From an uncultured Flavobacteriaceae bacterium (GTDB lineage: Bacteria; Bacteroidota; Bacteroidia; Flavobacteriales; Flavobacteriaceae), in assembly GCA_943789305.1 (NCBI GenBank), contig CALSTP010000001.1, forward strand, positions 658,178 to 722,177: a stretch of DNA of 64,000 nucleotides, read 5' to 3'. Position numbers and translations under genes: made by a program. The first letter of the stretch is position 1. Every line of letters begins with the position of its first letter. Positions 43,106-53,935 of the stretch are shown here, in pieces. The notes beneath the pieces were generated by a model. It was not told the origin of the DNA. It did no database searches and saw only the letters and a program-made list of their open reading frames with translations.

Positions 43106-44731
43106 TTATGCATTCATTGAAATCAAAAATTCTTCATTGTTTTTTGTTCTTTTAAATCGATCGTTTATAAATTCCATCGCTTCAACGGGATTCATATCAG
43201 CAAGGTATTTTCGCATAATCCACATACGTTGAACTGTGTTTTCATCTAAAAGAATGTCATCTCTTCTTGTACTTGAAGAGATTAGATCAATAGCAGGGAA
43301 AATACGTCTGTTAGAAATTTTTCGATCCAACTGTAGCTCCATATTGCCAGTACCTTTAAATTCTTCAAAAATAACTTCATCCATTTTTGATCCAGTTTCT
43401 GTAAGAGCAGTTGCTATTATTGAGAGTGATCCCCCTTTTTCAATATTTCGTGCAGCTCCAAAGAATCGTTTTGGTTTATGAAGAGCATTGGCATCTACAC
43501 CCCCACTGAGAATTTTTCCTGATGCTGGTTGTACGGTGTTGTATGCACGAGCTAAACGTGTAATAGAATCTAAAAGAATCACTACATCATGTCCGCACTC
43601 AACTAATCGTTTTGCCTTTTCTAGAACAATATTAGCTACTTTCACGTGTCTATCGGCAGGTTCATCAAAAGTTGAAGCTACAACTTCTCCTTTAACGTTT
43701 CTCTGCATATCGGTCACCTCTTCTGGTCGTTCATCAATCAGTAGAATTATTTGATAAACTTCAGGATGGTTAGCAGCGATTGCATTTGCAATGTCCTTAA
43801 GTAACATTGTTTTTCCAGTTTTTGGTTGGGAAACAATCATTCCTCGTTGCCCTTTTCCGATAGGAGAGAAAAGGTCGATGATTCGAGTTGAAATGGTGCT
43901 TTGTTTTTCTGCAAGAATAAATTTTTCTTGAGGGAAAAGCGGCGTTAGATGTTCAAATGAAACACGATCACGAACTACTTTGGGATCAAGACCATTAATT
44001 TTATTGATTTTAATTAATGGAAAATATTTTTCTCCCTCTTTTGGAGGGCGAACAGTTCCCAGTAAAGTATCTCCCGTTTTTAGACCAAATAAACGGATCT
44101 GGGATTGAGATACATAAACATCATCGGGAGAAGATAGGTAATGATAGTCCGATGATCTTAAAAATCCATATCCTTCAGACATGATATCCAATACACCTTC
44201 AGAATCAATTATCCCATCAAATTCATAATCGGGTTCACGGTATCTGTTACGCTTGTCTTTATTGTGATTAGGTTCTCCGTTTTTGTTTTTGTAGTTAGGG
44301 TTGTTATTTTTTCTTTGTTTTTGATTTGGATTGGAGTTTTGCTTTGGGTTTTGTTTTTGATTGGGATTTTTATTCTGATGCTTATCATTTCGAACATCAA
44401 TTTTACTTTTTTCTTTGGTAGGGTCTTGTTTTTTATTTTCTTCGGCTTGGTTTGTTTGCTCCGAATTGTTTTTGTCAACTCCAGTAACTGGTTTTTTTAT
44501 CTTAGGTTTTGCTTCAGTTGCATTTTTTTCTGGAGCATTAATTGGAGTAGGGGTAGTATTTTTTATGGATTCAGGATTCGAAGATATGTGATCAATGATT
44601 TGATAAATCAAATCCATTTTTTTGAGACCAGTGATTCTTTTTACACCTATAGACTTGGCAATACCCTGTAAGTCGGGTAACTTTTTACTTTTTAATTCTG
44701 AAATTTCGTACATTTTTTTTGAAAAATTCAC
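43106..44731 (-). CDS. rho: transcription termination factor Rho with N/K/Q-rich N-terminal insertion
   Basis: [70 protein letters not shown]. Confidence 0.94.
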   Translation of the reverse strand: MNFSKKMYEISELKSKKLPDLQGIAKSIGVKRITGLKKMDLIYQIIDHISSNPESIKNTTPTPINAPEKNATEAKPKIKKPVTGVDKNNSEQTNQAEENKKQDPTKEKSKIDVRNDKHQNKNPNQKQNPKQNSNPNQKQRKNNNPNYKNKNGEPNHNKDKRNRYREPDYEFDGIIDSEGVLDIMSEGYGFLRSSDYHYLSSPDDVYVSQSQIRLFGLKTGDTLLGTVRPPKEGEKYFPLIKINKINGLDPKVVRDRVSFEHLTPLFPQEKFILAEKQSTISTRIIDLFSPIGKGQRGMIVSQPKTGKTMLLKDIANAIAANHPEVYQIILLIDERPEEVTDMQRNVKGEVVASTFDEPADRHVKVANIVLEKAKRLVECGHDVVILLDSITRLARAYNTVQPASGKILSGGVDANALHKPKRFFGAARNIEKGGSLSIIATALTETGSKMDEVIFEEFKGTGNMELQLDRKISNRRIFPAIDLISSSTRRDDILLDENTVQRMWIMRKYLADMNPVEAMEFINDRFKRTKNNEEFLISMNA

Positions 44732-44780
44732 TTATCGAAGTGGATTACCTGATAAGTATGATGTTTTAAGTATGTATATT

Positions 44781-45275
44781 ATGAAGAGCAATCCAATTGA
44801 GTTTGCACGATTGCTTCAACAATATTACAAAAAAAATATAACCCCCGACAAAAAATTTTTAATTTTGAAAAAAAATATAATGCTGCAAAGAATTCAATCT
44901 TTATTTCTTTTAGGTTACGTCATCACCATATTGGGATGCTTTTTATTTTTCCCAATTGGTTTTAAGATTGAATCTGAGCAAATTCTATGGAGTATAAGTA
45001 ACCTCCCTTACATATTTATTATACTAGCGGGAGTTAATATTTTTCTTTTTTCGAGGCGAAAAATTCAAATCTCAATGAATATTATTTTGTTGTTTTTTTC
45101 TGTTGGCTACGAAATTTTGGTTTTCAATGAAATTTATGACCGAATTGATAATCAGTTACAATTTATTGTTTTACGTTTTTTATTGGCTCTAACAAGTTGG
45201 TTGATGTTAATATTTGCAAATAAGTACATTCGAAAAGATGAGGCTTTAATAAGATCTATGGATCGGTTACGCTAA
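44781..45275 (+). CDS. hypothetical membrane protein
   Basis: Several hydrophobic segments; start uncertain (ATG at 44772 or 44781). The ORF track start at 44622 lies inside rho. Confidence 0.55.
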   Translation: MKSNPIEFARLLQQYYKKNITPDKKFLILKKNIMLQRIQSLFLLGYVITILGCFLFFPIGFKIESEQILWSISNLPYIFIILAGVNIFLFSRRKIQISMNIILLFFSVGYEILVFNEIYDRIDNQLQFIVLRFLLALTSWLMLIFANKYIRKDEALIRSMDRLR

Positions 45276-45781
45276 TTTTTCATAACACCCCGCTGCCCGA
45301 GTTCTATTGCTTCTAAGTTTTGTACTTCATCTCCATTGATTTCAAAACTTAGCATTGTTCTTATTTTGTGGAACCCTTGTACTCCTGCAGCTCCTGGATT
45401 CATATGTAAAAGTTTATACTTTTTATCTTGCATAACTTTTAGAATATGTGAATGTCCGCAAATGAATAGCTTTGGGGTTGATTTACTGAACAGTTCTTTT
45501 ATTCTGGGAGTGTAGCGTCCAGGATACCCGCCAATATGTGTCATAAGCACAGAAACTTGTTCACAATAAAATTGTTGAAATTCTGGAAAGCTTGCTCGAG
45601 TATCTTTTCCATCAATATTTCCATAAACAGCTCTCAGGGGTTTTAGCTCTTCAATTTGATCAGTAACATCAAGGTTCCCAATATCTCCAGCATGCCATAC
45701 CTCGTCTGCTTTCTGAACGTAACTTAATATTCGTTTATCTATGTAACCGTGGGTATCCGATAAGAGTAAAATTTTTTTCAA
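45272..45781 (-). CDS. metallophosphoesterase (YfcE/MJ0936 type)
   Basis: LLSDTHGYID, VWHAGDIGN, AVYGNIDGKDTR, FICGHSHILKV, LHMNPGAAG. Confidence 0.9.
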   Translation of the reverse strand: MKKILLLSDTHGYIDKRILSYVQKADEVWHAGDIGNLDVTDQIEELKPLRAVYGNIDGKDTRASFPEFQQFYCEQVSVLMTHIGGYPGRYTPRIKELFSKSTPKLFICGHSHILKVMQDKKYKLLHMNPGAAGVQGFHKIRTMLSFEINGDEVQNLEAIELGQRGVMKN

Positions 45782-46004
45782 AATATAGTAGTTGGTTTGA
45801 TGAGTTGAATTTTTGACAGCTATTTTGATTAGGAAAACCTCTTGACTTGTTTTGCAATTTACTCCAAATAATTACTACTGTTAAATTCTTTTTATAATAA
45901 ACCTAGGAAACTTGTTCTTATGTAAATAATGTCTGATTGTGTCTTACCTTGAATAAACTTTCCCATCTCTTGTTTTTCTGATACCTTTGCAACAAAGAAT
46001 ATAA

Positions 46005-46760
46005 GTGCGCTATTTTATTAATTTATCTTATTTAGGAACCTCATTTCATGGATGGCAATGCCAGCCCAATGCAATAAGTGTTCAGGAAGTTTTGGAAAAA
46101 GCGCTAACCACGGTTCTTCGGTCTCCTATAAAAATTACAGGAGCAGGGAGAACAGATACTGGTGTTCATGCTCGGTTAATGGTAGCCCATTTTGACGCAG
46201 AAATTCCTGTTAAAACTTTTGATAACCTTGTTTATCTTTTGAATCAATACCTCAAATCTGATGTTGTGATTCTGTCAATAGTTCCTGTAATAGATGAAGC
46301 ACACGCACGATTTGACGCTACGTTGAGAACTTATGAATACCATATTGTTTCAAAAAAAGACCCTTTTACCAGAGGTCTTGCTTATTTTTTTAGAGAGCCG
46401 CTTGATATACCGTTGATGAATGAAGCTGCTGAGTTGCTAATGACCTTTAAAGATTTTCAAGCTTTTTCTAAAACCAATACAGATGTAAAAACCTATTTAT
46501 GTGATATAAGTAGTGCAAGTTGGAAGCCAGAAGGAGTCGGTTATGTTTTTACGATAACAGCAAATCGTTTTTTGCGTAATATGGTTCGAGCCATAGTAGG
46601 AACCCTTCTTGACGTAGGAATGCACAAAATTACTTCCGAAGAATTAAAAATGATTGTAGAAAGTAAAGAAAGAAGTAAAGCAGGATTTTCTGTTCCAGCT
46701 CATGGTTTGTATCTTACAGACATTCAGTATCCTAAAAACATATATGTAAATAATGGCTAA
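46005..46760 (+). CDS. truA: tRNA pseudouridine synthase A
   Basis: LGTSFHGWQCQPNAISVQEVLEKAL, GAGRTDTGVHA, ANRFLRNMVRAIVGTLLDVG; GTG start. Confidence 0.93.
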   Translation: MRYFINLSYLGTSFHGWQCQPNAISVQEVLEKALTTVLRSPIKITGAGRTDTGVHARLMVAHFDAEIPVKTFDNLVYLLNQYLKSDVVILSIVPVIDEAHARFDATLRTYEYHIVSKKDPFTRGLAYFFREPLDIPLMNEAAELLMTFKDFQAFSKTNTDVKTYLCDISSASWKPEGVGYVFTITANRFLRNMVRAIVGTLLDVGMHKITSEELKMIVESKERSKAGFSVPAHGLYLTDIQYPKNIYVNNG

Positions 46761-48516
46761 AGTAGGTGGTAAAATTTTTGATTTGAATCTTTTAAGTCGA
46801 CTTATGGCTTATTCTAAGCCTTATCGCTTTACCTATTATTTTGTTTTAATTTCGGCAATATTTTTATCGATTTTTTCTACCCTTACCCCATATTTATTAA
46901 AAATTGTTGTTGACGATTACATTACTCCTAAGGATTATGATGGGCTCTTGTTTTTTTCTTTCTTAATGTTGTTGGCATTGATATTAGAAGTCATTTTTCA
47001 GTTTGTATTCATTTATTATGCAAATTGGCTAGGACAAATGATTGTTAAAGACTTAAGAGTAGAATTATTTCAAAAACTAATCCGCTTCAAAATGGCTTAT
47101 TTTGACACATCAGCAGTAGGTAGACTGGTTACCCGTTCTGTCAGTGATATTGAAACAATAGCGAGTATTTTTAGCCAAGGGTTGTTTATGATTGTAGCTG
47201 ACTTGTTGAAAATGTCTGTGGTAGTTGTTATTATGCTTTCGGTAAATTGGAAATTATCACTCATAGTCTTCTCAGTTCTCCCTGCTATTTTATATGCTAC
47301 TCGTGTATTTCAAAAGTCCATGAAAAAGGCTTTCGAAGAAGTTCGTAAACAGGTTGCAGAACTGAATACATTTGTTCAAGAACGAATTAGCGGGATGAAG
47401 ATTGTTCAGCTTTTTAATCGTGAAGCCATAGAGCAAAAAACCTTTATGCAGATTAACGAAAAGCATAAAAATGCTTGGTTACATACCGTATGGTTCAATT
47501 CCATTTTTTTTCCAGTAGCAGAAATTTCTACATCTGTTACTATTGGTTTATTGGTATGGTACGGTGGATTGAATGTAGTTGCTGGAGACGGAGTTTCTTT
47601 GGGGATTATTTTTCTATTCATTCAGCTTTCTCAGATGTTATTTCGACCTCTTAGGCAGATTGCTGACAAGTTCAATACACTGCAAATGGGAATGGTGGCT
47701 GCAAGTCGAGTATTTGTAATTTTAAAAACAGAAAGCCAGATTGAGGATAAGGGAACCTTCTCACCAGACAAAATGTTGGGCCAAATTGATCTTGAAGACC
47801 TTCATTTCTTTTATATAGAAGATGAAGAAGTGCTCAAGGGAATAAGTTTGAAAGTAAATCCTGGAGAAACAATTGCAATAGTTGGGGCAACAGGGGCAGG
47901 AAAGTCAACAATAATAAATTTACTCTCCAGATTTTATGAATTTAGTGCTGGAGACATCAAAATAGACGGTGTATCCATTCGAGATTATCATTTAAAAGAT
48001 TTGAGAAAACACGTAGCCGTTGTATTTCAGGATGTTTTTCTTTTTGCAGATACTATTTTTAATAATATAACTCTTTATGATCCTCAAATATCTCTGAAGC
48101 AAGTTGAGGATGCTGCGAAAAAAATTGGGGTACACGAATTCATTAACTCCTTGCCTGGAGGGTATCAATACAATGTAAAAGAGCGTGGAGTTATGTTGTC
48201 CTCAGGTCAACGTCAATTAATCGCATTTCTCAGAGCATTTCTTTCAAATCCAACTATATTGATTTTGGATGAAGCAACTTCATCGGTTGATTCTTACTCT
48301 GAGGAATTAATTCAGAACGCAACAGAAACTATTACAAAAGATAAAACTTCAATTATCATAGCACATCGTTTGGCTACTATTCAAAAAGCAGATCGAATTG
48401 TAGTGATGGATCAGGGAGAAATTGTAGAAATTGGAACTCACAAGGAACTTTTGGATAAAAAAGATGGATATTATCAAAAACTACACCGAGTCCAATTTTA
48501 TGACTTACAATCTTAG
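46753..48516 (+). CDS. ABC transporter ATP-binding/permease protein (MdlB/MsbA type)
   Basis: N-terminal TMD; GATGAGKSTIINLLSRFYEF, LSSGQRQLIAFLRAFLSNPTILILDEATSSVD. Confidence 0.92.
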   Translation: MAKVGGKIFDLNLLSRLMAYSKPYRFTYYFVLISAIFLSIFSTLTPYLLKIVVDDYITPKDYDGLLFFSFLMLLALILEVIFQFVFIYYANWLGQMIVKDLRVELFQKLIRFKMAYFDTSAVGRLVTRSVSDIETIASIFSQGLFMIVADLLKMSVVVVIMLSVNWKLSLIVFSVLPAILYATRVFQKSMKKAFEEVRKQVAELNTFVQERISGMKIVQLFNREAIEQKTFMQINEKHKNAWLHTVWFNSIFFPVAEISTSVTIGLLVWYGGLNVVAGDGVSLGIIFLFIQLSQMLFRPLRQIADKFNTLQMGMVAASRVFVILKTESQIEDKGTFSPDKMLGQIDLEDLHFFYIEDEEVLKGISLKVNPGETIAIVGATGAGKSTIINLLSRFYEFSAGDIKIDGVSIRDYHLKDLRKHVAVVFQDVFLFADTIFNNITLYDPQISLKQVEDAAKKIGVHEFINSLPGGYQYNVKERGVMLSSGQRQLIAFLRAFLSNPTILILDEATSSVDSYSEELIQNATETITKDKTSIIIAHRLATIQKADRIVVMDQGEIVEIGTHKELLDKKDGYYQKLHRVQFYDLQS

Positions 48517-49301
48517 TAAGCTAAATCTTCAATTAAGATTCTTTTTAATTTATCTGCTGAAGAAAAATTAATAAACTCTCCATTTTTAATGTAGGTGATT
48601 TGTCCTCTTTGTTCAGAGATTACTATGACTACAGCATCAGTTTTTTCCGAGATTCCTGCACCAGCTTTATGTCTCAATCCATATCGTTTTGAAATTGTCG
48701 TGGATTCTGAAACGGGGAGTACTACACGAGTTGCAGTGATGGTATTGTCTTTGATTATAATTGCACCATCATGTAGGGGGCTGTTTTTAAAGAAAATGGT
48801 TTCTAAAATTTGAGAGGAAAGACTGATATTCGTTTTATCTCCTGTATTTGTTAAAAAATCGAGAGAATTGGAGCGTTCTATTACAATGATTGCCCCTGTT
48901 TTTTCACTAGCCATTTTTTCACATGCACTTGTGAGAAGAGAAACATCTAATCGTACAACACTGTTTTCTTGACCTAAGAAATTAAAATATCGAATCAAAC
49001 TTCTTCTACTCGTGTAATTTGTTGAACCAAGAAGCAAAAGAAATTTTCGAATTTCTTGTTGAAATACTACGATAAGCGCAAAGAAACCAACACTTATAAA
49101 TTTCCCAAGTATATTACTCAAAACATCCATATTCAATGCATCAGTGAGTACCCAAATTAGATAAACGATAACAATACCTAAAAATATATTTATGGCTACA
49201 GTTCCTTTGACAAGCTTGTATAAATAGTAAAGTAATACTGCTACCAATATGATATCGGTTACATCAATAAAGCTGATTTTTAAGAAGTCTAAGTCTAGCA
49301 C
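48513..49301 (-). CDS. cdaA: diadenylate cyclase CdaA
   Basis: N-terminal TMs; DAC-domain motifs SPLHDGAIII and RYGLRHKAGAGISEKTDAVVIVISEQRG. Confidence 0.93.
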   Translation of the reverse strand: MLDLDFLKISFIDVTDIILVAVLLYYLYKLVKGTVAINIFLGIVIVYLIWVLTDALNMDVLSNILGKFISVGFFALIVVFQQEIRKFLLLLGSTNYTSRRSLIRYFNFLGQENSVVRLDVSLLTSACEKMASEKTGAIIVIERSNSLDFLTNTGDKTNISLSSQILETIFFKNSPLHDGAIIIKDNTITATRVVLPVSESTTISKRYGLRHKAGAGISEKTDAVVIVISEQRGQITYIKNGEFINFSSADKLKRILIEDLAY

Positions 49302-49331
49302 TGGGTTGAGGTTTTTGTAAAATTAGAAAAA

Positions 49332-50171
49332 CTATTGAAGTGCTTCTAATAAATAAACACATTCTTTTGCTTCTTTGACATCATGTACCCTAAGTATCCG
49401 TGTTTTTTTTGAAAGAGCAATCGTATGGAGTATACTTGTCCCGTTGAGAGCTGAAGAAGCATCTATACCAAGTTTTTTATAAATCATAGATTTTCTAGAG
49501 ATACCAACAAGGATTGGGGTATTCAGACATTCAAAAGTTTCTAGCTTTTTCAGGATTTTATAATTATTAGGAATGGTTTTACCAAAACCAAATCCTGGGT
49601 CAATTATTACATCATTGATGCCAGCTGAATGCGCTTCTTTTATTTTTTCAGAAAAAAAATAAATTAATTCATCAATAATATTCTCATAGGTGGGGTTTTG
49701 TTGCATTGAAGTTGGAGTACCTTGCATGTGCATTGCAATATAAGGGACTTGATATTTTCCAACTGTTCTTAGCATTTTGGAATCGAGATTTCCAGCTGAA
49801 ATATCATTTACTAGAGCTGCTCCAAGATCCAAAGCCCTTGCCGCAACATTGGACCTAAAGGTGTCAACGGAGCAGAGAGTCTCTGGAAACTCTTTTAAAA
49901 CTCTTTCAAGAGCTGGGAGCAAGCGTTTGAGTTCTTCCTCTTCCGAAATTTTCTTTGCACCGGGTCTTGAACTGTAAGCTCCAATATCTATAAAGTCTGC
50001 ACCCTCAGAAATCATTTTCTCACATTGTCTTAGTGCACCATCATTATCATTAAACTTTCCGCCATCAAAAAAAGAGTCGGGAGTAAGGTTCAGAATTCCC
50101 ATTATTTTGGGCCTTGACAAATCAACAAGCGTACCCTTGCAATTAATGCTCATCGCATGTTTAGTATTCAT
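49332..50171 (-). CDS. folP: dihydropteroate synthase
   Basis: MGILNLTPDSFFDGGKF, GADFIDIGAYSSRPGA, DPGFGFGKT; start at MNTKH. Confidence 0.93.
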   Translation of the reverse strand: MNTKHAMSINCKGTLVDLSRPKIMGILNLTPDSFFDGGKFNDNDGALRQCEKMISEGADFIDIGAYSSRPGAKKISEEEELKRLLPALERVLKEFPETLCSVDTFRSNVAARALDLGAALVNDISAGNLDSKMLRTVGKYQVPYIAMHMQGTPTSMQQNPTYENIIDELIYFFSEKIKEAHSAGINDVIIDPGFGFGKTIPNNYKILKKLETFECLNTPILVGISRKSMIYKKLGIDASSALNGTSILHTIALSKKTRILRVHDVKEAKECVYLLEALQ

Positions 50172-50241
50172 GAATAACTTTTTTAAGAATATTTGAAAGA
50201 CTAAATAAATTAAACGAAATTTACACATATTTGCGATACTT

Positions 50242-50778
50242 ATGAAATCTACTCAAGCACATTATCAACAAATCACAGAAAACTGTAAAGAATTATTTAT
50301 CAATAAGATGAGTGATTATGGTGCTGCATGGAGAATTCTTAGATTACCGTCACTTACGGATCAAATCTTTATTAAAGCTCAACGAATCAGAAGCATACAA
50401 GATAAAGAAAAGCAAAAAATCGAGGAGGGACAGGTAAGTGAATTTATTGGGATTATCAATTATTCCTTGATGGCTTTGATTCAATTGGAACTTGGAATAG
50501 CTGATCAACCTGATTTGAACCCAAAAGAGGTACTTGCACTATATGAAAAACATTTAGCCGAAACCTATCAACTCATGTTGGATAAAAATCATGATTATGG
50601 AGAAGCTTGGAGAGAAATGCGAGTTAGTTCTTTAACCGATTTGATTTTACAAAAACTCTTGAGAGTAAAACAAATTGAAGACAATCGAGGAAAAACTCTA
50701 GTGAGTGAAGGAATTGATGCAAATTATCAGGATATCATCAATTATGCTGTTTTTGCTTTGATTCATCTGGATTCTTAA
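50242..50778 (+). CDS. DUF1599 domain-containing protein with internal duplication
   Basis: Two repeats: KMSDYGAAWRILRLPSLTDQI...IINYSLMALIQLEL and KNHDYGEAWREMRVSSLTDLI...IINYAVFALIHLDS. Confidence 0.8.
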   Translation: MKSTQAHYQQITENCKELFINKMSDYGAAWRILRLPSLTDQIFIKAQRIRSIQDKEKQKIEEGQVSEFIGIINYSLMALIQLELGIADQPDLNPKEVLALYEKHLAETYQLMLDKNHDYGEAWREMRVSSLTDLILQKLLRVKQIEDNRGKTLVSEGIDANYQDIINYAVFALIHLDS

Positions 50779-50781
50779 AAT

Positions 50782-51858
50782 ATGGTAAGGTTTGTTATTG
50801 AAAAATTTATTAGTGGAATCTTAACCCTTTTTGGTGTAGCAACTGTTGTTTTTTTCTTATTCAATGTACTTCCGGGAGATCCAGCTCAGATGGTTTTAGA
50901 TCAAAACGCTACCGAACAACAGCTTTTAAAGGTTAAAAAAAAATATGGGTTTGATTTGCCTATTGGAACTCAATATTTACTTTATTTGAATGACCTTTCA
51001 CCTCTTTCTTTTCATTCGAAAGAACCCGATGCTTTTAGTTTTTATAAAAAAGATCAATATGGAGGCTATCGAATTTTATCCTTTTCAAAAGTTGACGTTA
51101 TTTTCAAAGTTCCCTTCTTGAGAACATCTTATCAACGTCAAGGAAAAAATGTAGGCACAATTATAACTGAAACACTTCCAAACACAATGGTTTTAGCAAT
51201 TGCATCCATTGGGATTGCAATAATTTTTGGCCTTTTCTTTGGTATTGTTTCGGGAGTATACAAGGGTACATGGATTGATACTTCAATTCAAATAATCAGC
51301 ACCCTTGGAATGAGTATCCCCTCTTTTTTTAGCGCAATTCTTTTTTCATGGATTTTTGGGTATTTGTTATTTGAGTTCACCAATTTGAATATGACAGGTA
51401 GTCTCTTTGAATTGGATGATTATGGAGATCAGGTAGATTTACAATTCAAGAATTTGATTCTCCCTGCCTTTGTATTGGGAATTCGTCCCATAGCAGTAAT
51501 TGTTCAATTGGTTCGAAGCGGTCTAATTGAAGTGTTGTCACAAGATTATATTCGTACAGCAAAAGCAAAAGGATTGTCTCAACAAGCAATAATTTACAGG
51601 CATGCACTCAAAAATTCATTGAATCCGGTCATTACAGCTGTATCGGGTTTTTTTGCATCCATGCTCGCTGGGGCTGTCTTTGTCGAATATATTTTTGGGT
51701 GGCGTGGAATAGGAAAAGAAATTGTTATCGCTTTAAACACATTAGATATTCCTGTAGTGATGGGATCTGTTCTTATCATATCAACTTTATTCATATTAAT
51801 CAATATCTTTGTAGACTTGCTTTACGTGGTTATTGATCCACAGGCAAAACCATTTTAA
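50782..51858 (+). CDS. ABC transporter permease (DppB/OppB family)
   Basis: FNVLPGDPAQMVLDQNAT, DYIRTAKAKGLSQQAIIYRHALKNSLNPVIT, AGAVFVEYIFGWRGIGKE. Confidence 0.9.
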   Translation: MVRFVIEKFISGILTLFGVATVVFFLFNVLPGDPAQMVLDQNATEQQLLKVKKKYGFDLPIGTQYLLYLNDLSPLSFHSKEPDAFSFYKKDQYGGYRILSFSKVDVIFKVPFLRTSYQRQGKNVGTIITETLPNTMVLAIASIGIAIIFGLFFGIVSGVYKGTWIDTSIQIISTLGMSIPSFFSAILFSWIFGYLLFEFTNLNMTGSLFELDDYGDQVDLQFKNLILPAFVLGIRPIAVIVQLVRSGLIEVLSQDYIRTAKAKGLSQQAIIYRHALKNSLNPVITAVSGFFASMLAGAVFVEYIFGWRGIGKEIVIALNTLDIPVVMGSVLIISTLFILINIFVDLLYVVIDPQAKPF

Positions 51859-51877
51859 ATTAATCTAAAAAAAGAAT

Positions 51878-52627
51878 ATGCGTACTAAAATTGTAGCTGG
51901 AAACTGGAAAATGAATAATGATCAAAATGAAACAATTGCTTTGATAAATGCACTAAAATCTCAAGACAGTTTTGGCAACACACGTGTCATAATTGCCCCT
52001 TCATTTGTTCATTTAGCTCAAGCTGTATCTTTAACAAATGATTGCGAAATTGAAGTTTCAGCACAAAACATGCACGAAGCTAAATCAGGTGCTTATACGG
52101 GAGAAATATCCTCTACAATGTTATCAAGTATTGATATTCGAACGGTAATTTTGGGACATTCAGAAAGAAGAGCTTATTTCGGTGAAAATGATGACACACT
52201 ATCAGAAAAAGTTGTCAATGCCTTAGATCATGATTTGGAAATTATCTTTTGTTTTGGAGAAGAACTCGAAGACCGTAAATCTGGTAATCATTTTGAAGTT
52301 GTAAAAGCGCAAATAAGTAATGTTTTGTTTCAATTAAAAGTAGCAGATTGGTCCAAAATAATTTTGGCTTACGAACCTGTTTGGGCCATTGGAACTGGTG
52401 AGACTGCCTCGCCGGATCAAGCTCAAGAAATGCATGCATTTATAAGAAATTTAATCCAAGGTCAGTATGACGCTGAATTGGCAAATGAAACTTCTATTCT
52501 TTACGGTGGGAGTGTAAAACCTGGAAATGCTCAAGAGATTTTTTCAAAACTAGATGTAGATGGGGGTCTTATTGGGGGAGCAGCGCTAAATGCAGCTGAC
52601 TTTACTACAATAATCAAATCCATATAA
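51878..52627 (+). CDS. tpiA: triose-phosphate isomerase
   Basis: VAGNWKMNND, VILGHSERRAYFGE, AYEPVWAIGTGETAS, GGLIGGAAL. Confidence 0.95.
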   Translation: MRTKIVAGNWKMNNDQNETIALINALKSQDSFGNTRVIIAPSFVHLAQAVSLTNDCEIEVSAQNMHEAKSGAYTGEISSTMLSSIDIRTVILGHSERRAYFGENDDTLSEKVVNALDHDLEIIFCFGEELEDRKSGNHFEVVKAQISNVLFQLKVADWSKIILAYEPVWAIGTGETASPDQAQEMHAFIRNLIQGQYDAELANETSILYGGSVKPGNAQEIFSKLDVDGGLIGGAALNAADFTTIIKSI

Positions 52628-53464
52628 ATGTCAAAACCATACATTCAAATTTTATTTAAGCTTAAACCTCTTCAACCTGCCTGTGAGATTCTTGTGGCAA
52701 AACTGGCTGAGGTCGGGTTTGAGAGTTTTGTAGAGTTGGATGATGGACTAGAAGCATATATTCCAGAAGGGGATTGGAAGAAGAATTTATTGGATAATAT
52801 ATCTTTCATCCTAAAATCTGAATACGACATCCAATATACCCAAGAAACAATTGCTCCTAAAAATTGGAATGAGGTTTGGGAGTCAGATTTCAAACCCATT
52901 GTGGTAGATGAGCGCTGTGCTGTACGGGCAACATTTCATGAACCAATAGCTACTGAATATGAATTAATTATTACTCCAAAAATGAGCTTTGGTACAGGAC
53001 ATCACCAAACCACCCATATGATGTTAAAGTATCTTTTGGATACGGATATACAGGGTAAATCGGTTTTGGACATGGGATGTGGAACAGGAGTCTTGGCCGT
53101 ATTAGCTGAAAAGAAAGGAGGAGGCCCTATCGATGCTATTGATATTGAACCATGGTGTTATGAAAACACTAAAGAAAATGCCTTATTGAATAACTGTAAG
53201 TCAATTCATGCTCATCAAGGAGATTCAAGTTTGCTGGTTGATAAAAAGTATGATGTGATTATTGCAAATATTAACAAAAATGTATTAATTGACGACATTT
53301 CAGTATATTCACTTTGTTTAAATCCCGAGGGAACGCTTCTTTTGAGTGGTTTTTATACCTCTGACCTCAAAGACATTCAGAATTCTTGTATCGGCGGTCA
53401 GTTGGAGTATGTTTCACATCTTGAAAAACAAAATTGGGTTGCAGCAAAATTTAGCAAAAGATAA
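52628..53464 (+). CDS. prmA: ribosomal protein L11 methyltransferase
   Basis: MSFGTGHHQTTHMMLKYLLD, VLDMGCGTGVLAVLAEKKG, DVIIANINKNVL. Confidence 0.92.
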   Translation: MSKPYIQILFKLKPLQPACEILVAKLAEVGFESFVELDDGLEAYIPEGDWKKNLLDNISFILKSEYDIQYTQETIAPKNWNEVWESDFKPIVVDERCAVRATFHEPIATEYELIITPKMSFGTGHHQTTHMMLKYLLDTDIQGKSVLDMGCGTGVLAVLAEKKGGGPIDAIDIEPWCYENTKENALLNNCKSIHAHQGDSSLLVDKKYDVIIANINKNVLIDDISVYSLCLNPEGTLLLSGFYTSDLKDIQNSCIGGQLEYVSHLEKQNWVAAKFSKR

Positions 53465-53465
53465 A

Positions 53466-53741
53466 ATGGATTTAAATCCTGAAGAACAAGATATAGGGGA
53501 GGTTGATGTACTTACATCAAAAGAATATCAAATTATTCTGTACAATGATGATGTAAATACTTTTGATCATGTCATCAATTGTTTGATTCGATATTGTGAT
53601 CATACCCTTGAACAGGCTGAGCAATGCGCCTATATTGTTCATTACAAAGGGAAGTGTGTAGTAAAAACAGGTTCCTTTCAGGATTTAGAACCTCGATGTA
53701 CCTCCCTGCTTAAAGCTGGTTTGTCTGCTGAATTAGTTTAA
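53466..53741 (+). CDS. clpS: ATP-dependent Clp protease adaptor ClpS
   Basis: YQIILYNDDVNTFDHVINCLIRYCDHTLEQAEQCAYIVHYKGKCVVKTG; ATG at 53466. Confidence 0.92.
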   Translation: MDLNPEEQDIGEVDVLTSKEYQIILYNDDVNTFDHVINCLIRYCDHTLEQAEQCAYIVHYKGKCVVKTGSFQDLEPRCTSLLKAGLSAELV

Positions 53742-53935
53742 AAAGTTTTGTAAAAACTCAACTTTTTGAGTCAATTAATAAAGGTTTAACTGAGTATCAA
53801 AGTCTTTTTAAACTGATGGATTTTATGTATTTTACACAAAAATTAAGTTTAAATTAAATTATAAAATTAAGACTGTTTATTGTCTTAGTCATATTCTATC
53901 TAACGCACCGGATAAGTGCATAAAACAAAATAAAA

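Noticed and set aside
44264-44671. 135-aa plus-strand ORF antisense to rho
   Set aside because: Mirrors the low-complexity Asn/Lys-rich Rho insertion; Phe/Val/Ile-rich composition is expected from antisense reading.
53754-53772. Possible terminator ACTCAA...TTGAGT after clpS
   Set aside because: Short stem without a clear following T-run; insufficient support.
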